Shown piece after piece: positions 32,339 through 41,210 of a stretch of DNA of 64,000 nt. Position 1 is the stretch's first letter. Each line of letters starts with the position of its first letter. Both the position numbers and the translations under genes were made by a program. The stretch lies in assembly GCF_042726155.1 (NCBI RefSeq), contig NZ_JBHXHV010000004.1, positions 459,364 through 523,363 of the forward strand, given 5' to 3'. This DNA is from Leucobacter sp042726155. Its GTDB lineage: Bacteria; Actinomycetota; Actinomycetes; Actinomycetales; Microbacteriaceae. A model generated the notes under the pieces. It did no database searches. It saw only the letters and a program-made list of their open reading frames with translations, and was not told where the DNA came from.

Positions 32339-33630
32339 CGCTCCCCCTCGCGCTCATTCAGCCGCGCTGCCGCACCCTGCACAGCTGCCAGTCGCACCGC
32401 TGGCAGTCGCACCTCGAGCCGCGCCCCGCTTTTCGGCCCGGCACCGAACCGTACTTCGCCGCCGATTCCTCGGATGCGGTCGGCGAGACCCGTGAGCCCG
32501 TACCCGCTGGCGATCGCAGCATCGCTTGACGCGTCCGTCGCGCTCGGTCCGACACCGTCATCGTCGACCATGAGTACGATGCTCCCATCCCCGGCTCGCG
32601 TCAACGACACCTTCGCCGCTGACGCGCGGGCGTGCTTGCGCGCGTTTGACAGCCCTTCCTGGGTGGCGCGCAACAGCATGACCTGCCGTTCACGGTCGAG
32701 TTCGAGGGGCGCGATATCGCACGTCACTTCCAGCCCGGTGTCGGCGCGCAACCTCGCCGCGGTCCGCTCTATGGCCAGCTCAAGGCCGCCGTCGCCGAGC
32801 GGCTGCGTGGTGGCGACGAGCGCCCGCGCCTCGCTGAGAGACTCTCGAGCCGCAGACCGCACGCGCGCAAGTCGATCCTGCGCGCCCGCGATATCGTCGG
32901 CCGCGAGCGCCCGGTCGGCCTGCTCACTCAGCATCACGAGCCCGGTCAGGGTCTGCGTGAGGGTGTCATGGAGCTCTCGCGAGAGGCGTTCCCGCTCGGC
33001 CGACGCCCCGGCGGACTCAGACAGCGCGGCAACTTCGCTCTGCGAGCGGCGCAGCGCCTCGGCGAGTGCCCGGTGACGTTCGCCCTGATCGTGGATCCGG
33101 GTGATCCAGGTGCCCATCGCTACGGCGAACACAAACGAGAGGGTCGCGACGGCGATCGCGCCCCAGGCCCCGCCCTCGTGCAGGAACGCCATGCCGTATT
33201 CAACGAAACCGAGCGCGATCGATACCGCGAGAGCCGCACTCAGCAGCACCGCCGACCGGTACTGACGTGCGACCGTCCAGATCAGCGGATACCCGATCGC
33301 CTGCAGCGTTGCGTACGTGTCGACAGCGTACGTGGCCAGGCCCATCAGCAGAATCAACCCGGCGAGAAACACCGCATCGCCCGACCGCGACGGCAGATTC
33401 AGGCCGGCCCGCCGCAGCGCCGCGCGACCCAGCACGAGATACCACACCCCGATCAGCGCCAGCACGCCCCACACGGAGGCCGCGTGCGGCCAGATGCTCG
33501 GCGCATCGTCGCTCCAGAGCACCAGCCCGCCGACGATTCCCATCGTCGTGAGCGTCGCCACGAAGCCAGCGTCCCACCACCGAAGGGAGTAGCTCGTGGT
33601 GGCGGCAGGCTGCGCCTCACTCGGAATCAT
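32335..33630 (-). CDS. DesK/NarL-type membrane sensor histidine kinase
   Basis: 431 aa. Five or six membrane segments in the first 160 residues, a short linker coil, then HisKA_3 with phospho-acceptor His in SRELHDTLTQTLTGLVMLSEQ and an HATPase domain ending with DDGVGPS and GYGLTGLADRIRGIGGEVRFG. No extracytoplasmic sensing domain, so it probably senses the membrane or works with the ABC exporter. An extra -10 box (TAGAGT, coding strand, 6 nt before the ATG) overlaps the end of the permease gene and may give a leaderless internal transcript. Confidence 0.93.
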   Translation of the reverse strand: MIPSEAQPAATTSYSLRWWDAGFVATLTTMGIVGGLVLWSDDAPSIWPHAASVWGVLALIGVWYLVLGRAALRRAGLNLPSRSGDAVFLAGLILLMGLATYAVDTYATLQAIGYPLIWTVARQYRSAVLLSAALAVSIALGFVEYGMAFLHEGGAWGAIAVATLSFVFAVAMGTWITRIHDQGERHRALAEALRRSQSEVAALSESAGASAERERLSRELHDTLTQTLTGLVMLSEQADRALAADDIAGAQDRLARVRSAARESLSEARALVATTQPLGDGGLELAIERTAARLRADTGLEVTCDIAPLELDRERQVMLLRATQEGLSNARKHARASAAKVSLTRAGDGSIVLMVDDDGVGPSATDASSDAAIASGYGLTGLADRIRGIGGEVRFGAGPKSGARLEVRLPAVRLAAVQGAAARLNEREGER

Positions 33631-33639
33631 GGCTTCACT

Positions 33640-34524
33640 CTATGACCGTCGCTGCCACCGGAAGGTGACGAGGCTCAGCACGAGCCCCACGACCAGCCAG
33701 ATTCCGAGATTGAGTGCGACCAGAGAGAGATCCCACGAACCGCTGAGTTCGAGCGCTTTGAAATGATCGGGCAAAAACACCGAGCGCATGCCCTGCGCCA
33801 GCCACTTCAGCGGGAACAAGCTGGCCACCTGCTGCAACCACTCGGGAAGCATCGAGAACTGCAGGTAGACGCCCGAGATGAACTGCAGCAGCAGCACGAT
33901 CGGCAGAATCACCGCGGTGGCGCTGCGCGACGAACGCGGCAGTGCCGAGAGCGCGACGCCGAGCAACGCCATTGCCACGATCCCGAATGCGAACAGCCAC
34001 GCGAGGCGCAACCACTGTTCCGGCTCGGTCGGCAGCTCAACCTGAAACGCGACGGCCGCGAACGCCACGAGCAGCGCAAGCTGAGCGAGGGCCGTCACCA
34101 GGATCATGCCGATCTTGCCGATGAAATAGCTCACGGGCGAGAGCGGTGTGCCGCCGAGGCGCCGCAGCCAGCCATCGCTGCGCTCGCGAGCGATGTCGGT
34201 CGCGAGGTTCTGCATGCCGATCAGCAGTAGGCCAGCCGCTGCCATGCCGGGCAGATAGTAGGCGGCCATCGAAATGCCGCCTGTGCCGTCCTCGAGCACG
34301 CCGACGTCGCCCTGCGACTCGAACGCGACGCCGAAGATGCCCAGCATCACGAGCGGAAAGAGGAAGGTAAAGAACACGGCGTCCGGGGTGCGGAAGTAAC
34401 CGCGGAGTTCGAAGCCGATGTTCGCAAAACCGGTGCGCAGGATCCCCGGGAGTGTGCCCGGCACGGCGTCCGCCTGCGCTTGACGCTTGAGTGACTGGGC
34501 CGGTGTTGTGTCGTGTGTGCTCAT
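33640..34524 (-). CDS. ABC-2 type exporter permease
   Basis: 294 aa. Six membrane segments, with DAVFFTFLFPLVMLGIFGVAF near the start and GMQNLATDIARERSDGWLRRLGGTPLSPVSYFIGK, the conserved ABC-2 loop before helix 3. Overlaps the ATPase by ATGA. With the ATPase it forms an exporter of unknown substrate, co-encoded with its own two-component system. Confidence 0.9.
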   Translation of the reverse strand: MSTHDTTPAQSLKRQAQADAVPGTLPGILRTGFANIGFELRGYFRTPDAVFFTFLFPLVMLGIFGVAFESQGDVGVLEDGTGGISMAAYYLPGMAAAGLLLIGMQNLATDIARERSDGWLRRLGGTPLSPVSYFIGKIGMILVTALAQLALLVAFAAVAFQVELPTEPEQWLRLAWLFAFGIVAMALLGVALSALPRSSRSATAVILPIVLLLQFISGVYLQFSMLPEWLQQVASLFPLKWLAQGMRSVFLPDHFKALELSGSWDLSLVALNLGIWLVVGLVLSLVTFRWQRRS

Positions 34525-35405
34525 CGTTCCGCTCCGGTTGCGCCGATCAGGTCGAGATAGATGTCTTCGAGGGCGGGGCGCCGCACCTCGAGTTCGGCGG
34601 GCCCCTCGGCCAGCCCCAGTTCGCGGGCCTCGTCGACCAGCCGCTCCACGAGCAGGCCGGGAGCCGCGCTCCGCTCCTCGTGCCGCACACCGGCGGCGTC
34701 GCGCCAGCTGACAATCGGCGTCCGCGCCTCGGGGCCACCGAGCTGGTCGGGGGTTGCCTCGGCGACAATGCGGCCGCCGGTTAAGACACCCACGCGATCC
34801 GCCAGGTACTCGGCCTCGTCGAGATAGTGCGTGGTGAGCAGCACCGCCGCTCCCTCACTCGTCAACCCTGCGAGCATCGACCAGAACTGGCGCCGCGCCT
34901 CGGGGTCGAACCCGGTCGTCGGCTCGTCGAGGAACACCAGCTCGGGCCGGCCGACGATGCCGAGCGCGACGTCGAGTCTGCGCTGCTGACCACCCGAGAG
35001 CTTGGTGGCGCGCGTTTTCGCGTGCTGCGTGAGCCCCACGAGCTCGAGCACTTCATCGACTCCGCGCGGATTGGGATAGAGCGATGCGAATCGTGTAATC
35101 AGCTCGCGCGGCGTGTACGGGCCGAGTTCACCGGTCGACTGCGCAACGATGCCGATCCGCGACTTCCACGCGCGCGGGGCTGACATAGGGTGCTCCCCGA
35201 GCACACTCACCTCACCTGCCGATGCGCGCCGCACACCCTCAAGCACCTCGATTGTTGTGCTCTTACCCGCGCCGTTCGGCCCGAGTAGCGCGTAGGTCTC
35301 GCCGCGGGCGACGTCGAGGTCGACACCGTCGAGGATTTGGCGGTCGCCGTAGTGCTTCGTGAGACCGCGCACCGAGATGGCGGCGGATCGAGTTGTGCTG
35401 TGCAT
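34521..35405 (-). CDS. ABC-2 exporter ATP-binding protein
   Basis: 294 aa. Walker A GPNGAGKST, signature LSGGQQRRLDVALGIVGRPELVFLDEPTTGFDPEARR, H-loop TTHYLDEAEYLADRV: the DrrA-like drug/lipid exporter branch. First gene of the four-gene operon (ATPase, permease, kinase, regulator). The start is the ATG at 35405; no clear ribosome site is visible. Confidence 0.92.
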   Translation of the reverse strand: MHSTTRSAAISVRGLTKHYGDRQILDGVDLDVARGETYALLGPNGAGKSTTIEVLEGVRRASAGEVSVLGEHPMSAPRAWKSRIGIVAQSTGELGPYTPRELITRFASLYPNPRGVDEVLELVGLTQHAKTRATKLSGGQQRRLDVALGIVGRPELVFLDEPTTGFDPEARRQFWSMLAGLTSEGAAVLLTTHYLDEAEYLADRVGVLTGGRIVAEATPDQLGGPEARTPIVSWRDAAGVRHEERSAAPGLLVERLVDEARELGLAEGPAELEVRRPALEDIYLDLIGATGAER

Positions 35406-35498
35406 ACGCCAAGCATGCGCCCGACCGCGCCGCAGCGGTACGACCGGTCGGTCGACGCCGGGTCCACCGATCGGTGGACAGTGCTCGCGCGGCCAGAA

Positions 35499-37088
35499 CT
35501 AGAGCACGTTCGCGATCACGGTCAGCAGCACAAACATCGTCGCGTACACGCCGACGAAGATGGCGCCCGCGCCGAGCCCCAACCGCAGCCGGCGGCCCCC
35601 CGCTCCGACGCGGCCAGGAGCCGCGCGCGACGTCAGCTGCAGCGCAGCCGCCGCTGAGCCGTAGTTCAGCGAAGCTGACGCTTCGCGATCGTCACGCCAC
35701 CGCTCCCACTGCACGATGCGCTGCCGCACGGCCTGCAGCGCCTCGGCGAGCCGTGCCCAATCCTCGGGATCGCGTGTGACGAGGTCGCCCCGCGACCGCA
35801 GCACGAGCCGCCGATCGATGAGTTCGACGTCAAAGCCGCTCACGTCGTCGATCAACCACGCCATTACGTCGGGGGTGAACAGGTACAGCGCGTCGCGTTC
35901 GTACCCCTGCGGGCAATACAGCTCGAAGTACCGATCGAAGTCGCCCTCAAGCGACAGCCGCTGGGAGCGGTCGGGGGCGGTGTACGCAGAGAACGCCGGC
36001 GCGCGATGCCGGGTTGATCGTAGCCACAGGTGCGGCAGCTCGGTAGCGAGTTCCACTTCGCAGAGGCCGCCGAAGTGCGTGGTCTCGATCCCGGCCGACA
36101 CCGCGGCTGCGGAGGCCGCGGTTGCTGCGGGCGACGCGGGCCCAGCGGGCGCTGCGCCACCGCGGCGCGCTCCCTCGCGGTTTGCGATCATGATCGGACG
36201 CGCACCTCGCGGGGTGCGCATGACCCGGGTCAGCGTGTCTGAGCCGCGCCCAGCCACCGGGCCGGGGAAATACTCGAAACCGTTGGCCCGACCAAACCGC
36301 AACAGCCGCAGGTGGTCGGCGACCGATGTGACACGGGCGCGTGTCGCCCCGCTCCACCAGATCAGCACGATCCACGCCAGTGTCATCAGTGACAGCATCG
36401 CCGTCATCGCGATCAGCTCGCCCACCATATCGTCGTGGTGGTCGCTGAGTTCCTGGCCCATACCGAATAGCATCGCGAAGAGTCCGAGCGGCATGACCGC
36501 AACGACCACGGTCACGTATATCAGGCGAGCGACGAGGCCGCCCTGGCGAAGTTGCGGGCTCTGCCGCGCGAACTCGCGCTGCTCCGCACGCGGTATCCGG
36601 GCGAGGAGCGGGCGCACATCGAATTGCACGCCGCCCGGATCTCCGACCGCGTCAATGCCGACCCAGTCGGCGGCGAGTACCGAGCGCCGGATACCGGTGG
36701 CACGCTCGCGCAGCTCCGCGATCCTCGCCCCGATGTCTGCCGCTGGCAGCATTACGAGCGGCGTCATCCACTCGGGGTCGCGAGCGAGCCCCCAGCAGAA
36801 AAGCGCGGCGATCGCGATCGGCACACCGGCAACTACGAGGCCGCGCGCCCAGCGGGCGCCGGGTCGGCAGCGATACAGCACGAATCCGAACAGCCACCCG
36901 ACGATGGCGAAGAACACCACCGCGCCGCCGCTGACGGGCCACGCCCAGCCCGACAGGCCGACGAGCGCCGCCCACTGAAGCACATCGGCGCACCACCCCG
37001 GGAGCCCCCGCCGAGCCACAACCTGCCCCGTGAGCGAGCCACGCACGCGACGCTGATGGCCGGGTCCGCTGCGATTCACCCAGCCCAC
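35499..37088 (-). CDS. Polytopic membrane protein of unknown function
   Basis: About 529 aa if begun at the GTG at 37088 (GGAG 4 nt upstream). The frame is open to 37688, but that part is the antisense of the threonine aldolase gene. Hydrophobic segments: a pair near residues 35-90, another pair near 185-250 and one at the extreme C-terminus. Between them is a long soluble part with an Ala/Pro-rich linker and a domain with WLIDDVSGFDVELIDRRLVLRSRGDLV. No family recognised. Divergent from the threonine aldolase, 54 bp apart. Confidence 0.7.
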   Translation of the reverse strand: MGWVNRSGPGHQRRVRGSLTGQVVARRGLPGWCADVLQWAALVGLSGWAWPVSGGAVVFFAIVGWLFGFVLYRCRPGARWARGLVVAGVPIAIAALFCWGLARDPEWMTPLVMLPAADIGARIAELRERATGIRRSVLAADWVGIDAVGDPGGVQFDVRPLLARIPRAEQREFARQSPQLRQGGLVARLIYVTVVVAVMPLGLFAMLFGMGQELSDHHDDMVGELIAMTAMLSLMTLAWIVLIWWSGATRARVTSVADHLRLLRFGRANGFEYFPGPVAGRGSDTLTRVMRTPRGARPIMIANREGARRGGAAPAGPASPAATAASAAAVSAGIETTHFGGLCEVELATELPHLWLRSTRHRAPAFSAYTAPDRSQRLSLEGDFDRYFELYCPQGYERDALYLFTPDVMAWLIDDVSGFDVELIDRRLVLRSRGDLVTRDPEDWARLAEALQAVRQRIVQWERWRDDREASASLNYGSAAAALQLTSRAAPGRVGAGGRRLRLGLGAGAIFVGVYATMFVLLTVIANVL

Positions 37089-37142
37089 AATACTCCGGGA
37101 ACGCTGGGGCAACGGCACCGTGCGGAGTCGTAGGCTGGGGCG

Positions 37143-38219
37143 ATGAGCCAGCACGCCGCAGAGTCGCCCGCACCCGCTACCCCCGTTTCCCGCTCGTTCG
37201 CCTCGGACAACTGGTCGGGTGCGCACCCCGAGGTCATCGAGGCGATCGTCGCGGCGAACGCGGGTCACGTGCCGGCGTATGGCGGCGACCCCTGGACGGC
37301 GCGCTTCCAGGAGGTCGCGCGGCAGCACTTCGGCGCTGACGCCGAGGCGTTTCCGGTGTTTAATGGCACCGGCGCGAATGTGCTTGCGCTGCAGGCTGCG
37401 CTGCCCCGCTGGGGCGCCGTCATCTGCGCGCGCACCGCGCACATCAACACCGACGAGGCGGGAGCGCCCGAAAAGACCGGCGGCCTGAAGCTGTTCGGCG
37501 TCGACACCCCCGACGGCAAGCTCACCCCCGAGCTCGTCGCACGTGAGGCGTGGGGGTTCGGCAGCGAGCACCGGTCGCAGCCGGGGGCGGTCTCCATTTC
37601 GCAGGTGACCGAGCTCGGCACGGTGTACACCCCGGAGGAAATCAGGGACCTTGCCGATCAGGCGCACGAGCTCGGCATGGTGCTGCACGTCGACGGCTCA
37701 CGCCTCGCAAACGCCGCCGCGCATCTCGGTACCTCGCTCGGCGCGCTCACCACTGAAGTCGGCGTCGACCTGCTGAGTCTCGGCGGCACAAAGAATGGTC
37801 TGCTCGGCGCCGAAGCGATCGTGGTGCTGCGGCCCGGTGCCGCGTCCGGCATCACGTTCCTGCGGAAGATCGACCTGCAGCTCGCTTCGAAGATGCGCTT
37901 CATCTCGGCGCAGCTTGTCGCCCTGTACGAGGGCGATCTCTGGCAGCGCTCGGCCGCGCGGGCCAACGCCCTCGCGCAGCACCTGGCAGATGGGCTGCGG
38001 AGCATCGAAGCATCGGGTGCCCTGCCGGGGCTGAGGATCGCCCAACCGGTTGAGTCCAACGCCGTTTTCGTGGAGCTTCCCGCCGATGTGGCGGCACGGG
38101 CCCAGACTGCGTTTGCGTTCGGCGCGTGGCCCACCCAACCCGGCCTCTACCGCCTGATGTGCGCCTTCGACACGACGCCGGATGACATCGACGCCCTGCT
38201 CGGGGTCATTGCAGGCTAG
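37143..38219 (+). CDS. ltaE: Low-specificity L-threonine aldolase / beta-eliminating lyase family
   Basis: PLP enzyme cleaving threonine or allo-threonine to glycine and acetaldehyde. 358 aa: FASDNWSGAHPEVIEAI at the N-terminus, AYGGDPWTARFQEVARQHFG, the substrate loop with HINTDEAGAPE, LHVDGSRLANAA (Asp of the cofactor pocket) and the PLP-binding Lys in SLGGTKNGLLGAEA. TAGGCT (37131-37136) lies 6 nt before the ATG, so it is likely leaderless. Confidence 0.92.
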   Translation: MSQHAAESPAPATPVSRSFASDNWSGAHPEVIEAIVAANAGHVPAYGGDPWTARFQEVARQHFGADAEAFPVFNGTGANVLALQAALPRWGAVICARTAHINTDEAGAPEKTGGLKLFGVDTPDGKLTPELVAREAWGFGSEHRSQPGAVSISQVTELGTVYTPEEIRDLADQAHELGMVLHVDGSRLANAAAHLGTSLGALTTEVGVDLLSLGGTKNGLLGAEAIVVLRPGAASGITFLRKIDLQLASKMRFISAQLVALYEGDLWQRSAARANALAQHLADGLRSIEASGALPGLRIAQPVESNAVFVELPADVAARAQTAFAFGAWPTQPGLYRLMCAFDTTPDDIDALLGVIAG

Positions 38220-38348
38220 CCCCGCGGACGCACAGCGATCCATCCGTAACGTACCCCTTCTTAACAATGCTAAAACTATGTCTGGCCTGCACTCATTGCT
38301 AGGTTTATTTATGCATATGTTTACGTATCCTGTTTGAAGGAGTAATGA
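38220..38348. other. AT-rich upstream region of the orphan gene at 38349
   Basis: 129 bp, markedly AT-rich for this genome (for example 38255-38340). It should contain the promoter of the 159-aa gene; TATTTATGCATATGTTTACG is a run of candidate -10-like sequence. Composition suggests a foreign insertion together with the gene. Confidence 0.4.
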
Positions 38349-38828
38349 ATGAATGGCTTCTGGGGCGACCTGCCAACCTGGATCACTACTCTCGCCGTGG
38401 GATTCGCTGCGATTCAGCTGCGCCAGTCCCACCGGTCTCAGGTCAAAGAAGACGAACGACTCAGACGTGCTCAAGCGAGCGGAGTATGGGCCTGGGCGGG
38501 GTCCTTCCGCGGTGACGAGAATAATGAGTACGGTTTCGTTGCGGTGAACAGCTCGCCCGCTCCGATCAGGAACGTCAAGGTCGGCTTGTCGCTCCACGGC
38601 CGCGAGATCGAATCCGAACTGCTCCAGATATTGCCGCCTGGCGAGTACTTCGTGAAGCGCGACTCCGACACTTGGGACTATCCGCTCTCACTCGCCGAAT
38701 ACGGCAAGCCAGTACGTCCCTACGCCCAGTCGCCACGGTATCTCGTCCACTGGATGGAGTTTGAGGATGCAGCGGGCACAGCGTGGCGCTATTCGTCTGG
38801 ACGCGGTCTCGAACCCGCACGGGCCTAG
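38349..38828 (+). CDS. Orphan hypothetical protein with one N-terminal membrane segment
   Basis: 159 aa, ATG with GAAGGAG about 8 nt upstream. Starts MNGFWGDLPTWITTLAVGFAAIQLR, one likely membrane or membrane-associated helix, then a coil (SHRSQVKEDERLRRAQ) and a soluble beta-rich domain (GFVAVNSSPAPIRNVKVGLSL, ILPPGEYFVKRD, YLVHWMEFEDAAGTAWR). The pattern resembles small anchored proteins that appear singly in phage-defence or accessory loci, but I do not recognise the family. GC content is below the neighbours. Confidence 0.65.
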   Translation: MNGFWGDLPTWITTLAVGFAAIQLRQSHRSQVKEDERLRRAQASGVWAWAGSFRGDENNEYGFVAVNSSPAPIRNVKVGLSLHGREIESELLQILPPGEYFVKRDSDTWDYPLSLAEYGKPVRPYAQSPRYLVHWMEFEDAAGTAWRYSSGRGLEPARA

Positions 38829-38872
38829 CTGCCCTCCGGAGAGCACACATCTTGCCCCCGCCCACGGTCAGC

Positions 38873-38926
38873 GATTCGGCTTCGGTGAGACCAGAACGAA
38901 CTGAATGGTCTCACCGAAGCCGAATC
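38873..38926. repeat. Perfect 21-bp inverted repeat (terminator-like)
   Basis: Arms 38873-38893 and 38906-38926 are exact reverse complements (inner part CGGTGAGACCA / TGGTCTCACCG) with a 12-nt loop, between the convergent orphan gene and tctA. The TCACCGAAGC motif of the right arm is repeated once more at 38930-38939. No T-run. Confidence 0.88.
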
Positions 38927-38982
38927 TCTCACCGAAGCGCTGGGTGCCTGGCGTCTGGCGCTGGGCGCCGGGCGCCGGGCAG

Positions 38983-40518
38983 CTACACCGATACCTCAGC
39001 TGGCTCTGCGACCTCAGCCTTCGCACGGCGGCGAGCCACGATCCTGCTCCGCACCGCGAACACCAGCACGAGCAGCAGCACGCCATACAGCGTCAGCGTG
39101 ATCGGCCCCTGCACCAGCACGGAGAAGTCGCCGTTCGCGCTCATCGCCGCATCGCGCAGGCTGGTCTCGGCCAGCGGTCCCAGCACCATCCCGATGATCA
39201 GCGGGGCGAGCGGAAAGTCGAGCGCACGCATCAGGAAGCCGACGATGCCGATGCCGAGCAGCATGAACAGGTCGAAAATCGAACCAGAGGTCGCGTAGAT
39301 GCCCAGCGCGCAGAACAGCGTGATGCCCGCGTAAAGGTACGGGCGCGGAATCAACAGTAGCTTCGCCCACAGCATCGCGAACGGCAGATTCAAGATGAGC
39401 AGCACGATCATCGCGATGAAGAAGCTCGCGAGCAGCACCCAGACGAGCTCGGGGGCGCGCTCGAAGAGCAGCGGTCCTGGCTGCAGACCGTACTGGCGGA
39501 ACGCGGCGAGCATGATCGCGGCGGTCGCCGAGATCGGCAGGCCGAGTGCGAGCAGTGCGCCCATCGCCATGCCCGTCGTCGAGTTGCCAGCGGCCTCCGG
39601 AGCGGCGAGGCCGCGGATCGCGCCAGTGCCGAACTTCGGCGTCTTGCGGCGCGCGTCGAGTCGCTTTTCGAGCCCGTAGGCCAGGAAGGTGGGAATCTCG
39701 GATCCGCCGGCCGGCACCACGCCGAACGGCAAACCAATCGCCGTACCTCGCAGCCATGCGGGCGCAGCCTCCTTGAACTCGGCCTTGGAGAGCCACGGCC
39801 GCCCCTTCGGCTTGATCATCGCTTTGTCGTTCATGTGCCGCTCGAGGCAGGCAACGTAGATGACCTCACCGAGCGCCAGCACGGCGACCGTGACGGTGAC
39901 GAGCGACACCCCGTCGAACAGGAACGGTGAATCGAGCGTGAAGCGCGGTGCGCCTGACGCCCCGTCGACACCGATCACGGCGATGCCGAGCCCGATGAAC
40001 AGCGCCGCGAGCCCCTTCACCGCGTTATCGGTAACGACCGACGACGTCGCGACGAACGCGAACACCGCGAGGGCGAAGAACTCTGCTGGCCCGAAACTCG
40101 AGGAGAAGTCGGCGAGCGCAGGGGCGAGAAACACGACGAGGATCGACGCGATGAAGCCGCCCACAAACGCGCCGATCGCTGCTGTCGCGAGGGCCTGCGC
40201 CGCCTTGCCGTTGAGCGCCATCTTGTGGCCCTCAAATGTCGAGGCGATCGCCGAGGCTTGGCCCGGCGTGTTCATCAAGATGCCCATCGTTGAATCGCCG
40301 AAGAGACCGCCGAAGTACACGCCAGCGAACATGATGAATGCGGCCGTCGGTTCGAGCGAGAACGTGACGGGCAGGAGGAGGGCGACGGCCATCGAAGAGC
40401 CGAGGCCGGGCATCACGCCGACGGCGGTGCCGAGGAGGCACCCGACGAGCACCCAGACGAGATTTTGCCAGGTGAGGGCTCCGGTGAAGCCCTCCATGAG
40501 CAGCTGGAGTGATTCCAT
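38983..40518 (-). CDS. tctA: Tripartite tricarboxylate transporter, large permease TctA
   Basis: 511 aa from the ATG at 40518, two bases after the tctB stop; the ORF extension to 40743 is inside tctB. Large membrane subunit of a TTT-type secondary carrier for citrate-like acids: about eleven segments, with GVMPGLGSSMAVALLLPVTFSLEPTAAFIMFAGVYFGGLFGDSTMGILMNTPGQASAIAS and FGVVPAGGSEIPTFLAYGLEKRL, the two signature loops. Encoded after tctC and tctB. Confidence 0.95.
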   Translation of the reverse strand: MESLQLLMEGFTGALTWQNLVWVLVGCLLGTAVGVMPGLGSSMAVALLLPVTFSLEPTAAFIMFAGVYFGGLFGDSTMGILMNTPGQASAIASTFEGHKMALNGKAAQALATAAIGAFVGGFIASILVVFLAPALADFSSSFGPAEFFALAVFAFVATSSVVTDNAVKGLAALFIGLGIAVIGVDGASGAPRFTLDSPFLFDGVSLVTVTVAVLALGEVIYVACLERHMNDKAMIKPKGRPWLSKAEFKEAAPAWLRGTAIGLPFGVVPAGGSEIPTFLAYGLEKRLDARRKTPKFGTGAIRGLAAPEAAGNSTTGMAMGALLALGLPISATAAIMLAAFRQYGLQPGPLLFERAPELVWVLLASFFIAMIVLLILNLPFAMLWAKLLLIPRPYLYAGITLFCALGIYATSGSIFDLFMLLGIGIVGFLMRALDFPLAPLIIGMVLGPLAETSLRDAAMSANGDFSVLVQGPITLTLYGVLLLVLVFAVRSRIVARRRAKAEVAEPAEVSV

Positions 40519-40520
40519 GA

Positions 40521-41210
40521 TCAGAACCCCCCGCCCAGAATGCCTGACGGCAGCGACATGCCGAGCGCCATTGCGAATGCGATGTACGCGAGCGAACTGA
40601 CGGTGAGCCCGGTGATCAGGCTGGCGATGGGCTTCTGCGACCCGAATCCGCGGGCCACGCACCAGAAGAGCAGGCCAGCCGAAATGACCCAACCGAGCAC
40701 ATTCAGCAGCAGGGCGAACCCGATGAAGGCGCCCACGATCCACGCGAGAGAGCGCCAGTCGATCTTGACCGCGCGCGATTCGACGGCGGTACCATCGGCG
40801 CTGGTCAGGGCGGCGCTTGCGGTACCATCGGCGCTGGCGAAGTCGGCGGCACCGCCGCCGACCGATCCCTCCATGCTGATCAGCTCAAAGTCATCGAGCT
40901 GCCGAGTTGCCGCGGCGCGCTCTGCGGCCTCAGCTCGCAGCTGCTTGATCGCTGATACGACGAGCAAGATCGCGAAGAGCACCAGCCCACTCGCGATGAT
41001 CGTCGGAAAGAAGCGCGGGCCGGGAAACGCGGTGCCCTCTGGCACGCGCATGGTGAGCATTCCGAAGCCCAGGTAGGCGGCAAAAGCCACAAGCAGCGCG
41101 GGCATGATCAGGTGTTTGAGCAGCTCGGCCGACCGGCCGGTGCCCGCGGCGAGACGAATCTCTTCGCCGACGACCGCGGACATTGCGGTCGGATTATTGG
41201 TCGGCATCAT
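40521..41210 (-). CDS. tctB: Tripartite tricarboxylate transporter, small permease TctB
   Basis: 229 aa, longer than the usual 140-180 because of an Ala/Asp-rich cytoplasmic insert (about residues 95-130, with a SADGTA repeat) between the first two and the last two membrane segments. Start overlaps the tctC stop (ATGA). Confidence 0.88.
   Translation of the reverse strand: MMPTNNPTAMSAVVGEEIRLAAGTGRSAELLKHLIMPALLVAFAAYLGFGMLTMRVPEGTAFPGPRFFPTIIASGLVLFAILLVVSAIKQLRAEAAERAAATRQLDDFELISMEGSVGGGAADFASADGTASAALTSADGTAVESRAVKIDWRSLAWIVGAFIGFALLLNVLGWVISAGLLFWCVARGFGSQKPIASLITGLTVSSLAYIAFAMALGMSLPSGILGGGF

Noticed and set aside
37089..37688. N-terminal extension of the 529-aa membrane protein
   Set aside because: It is the reverse complement of the threonine aldolase gene and has no independent homology; the GTG at 37088 is the first sensible start.
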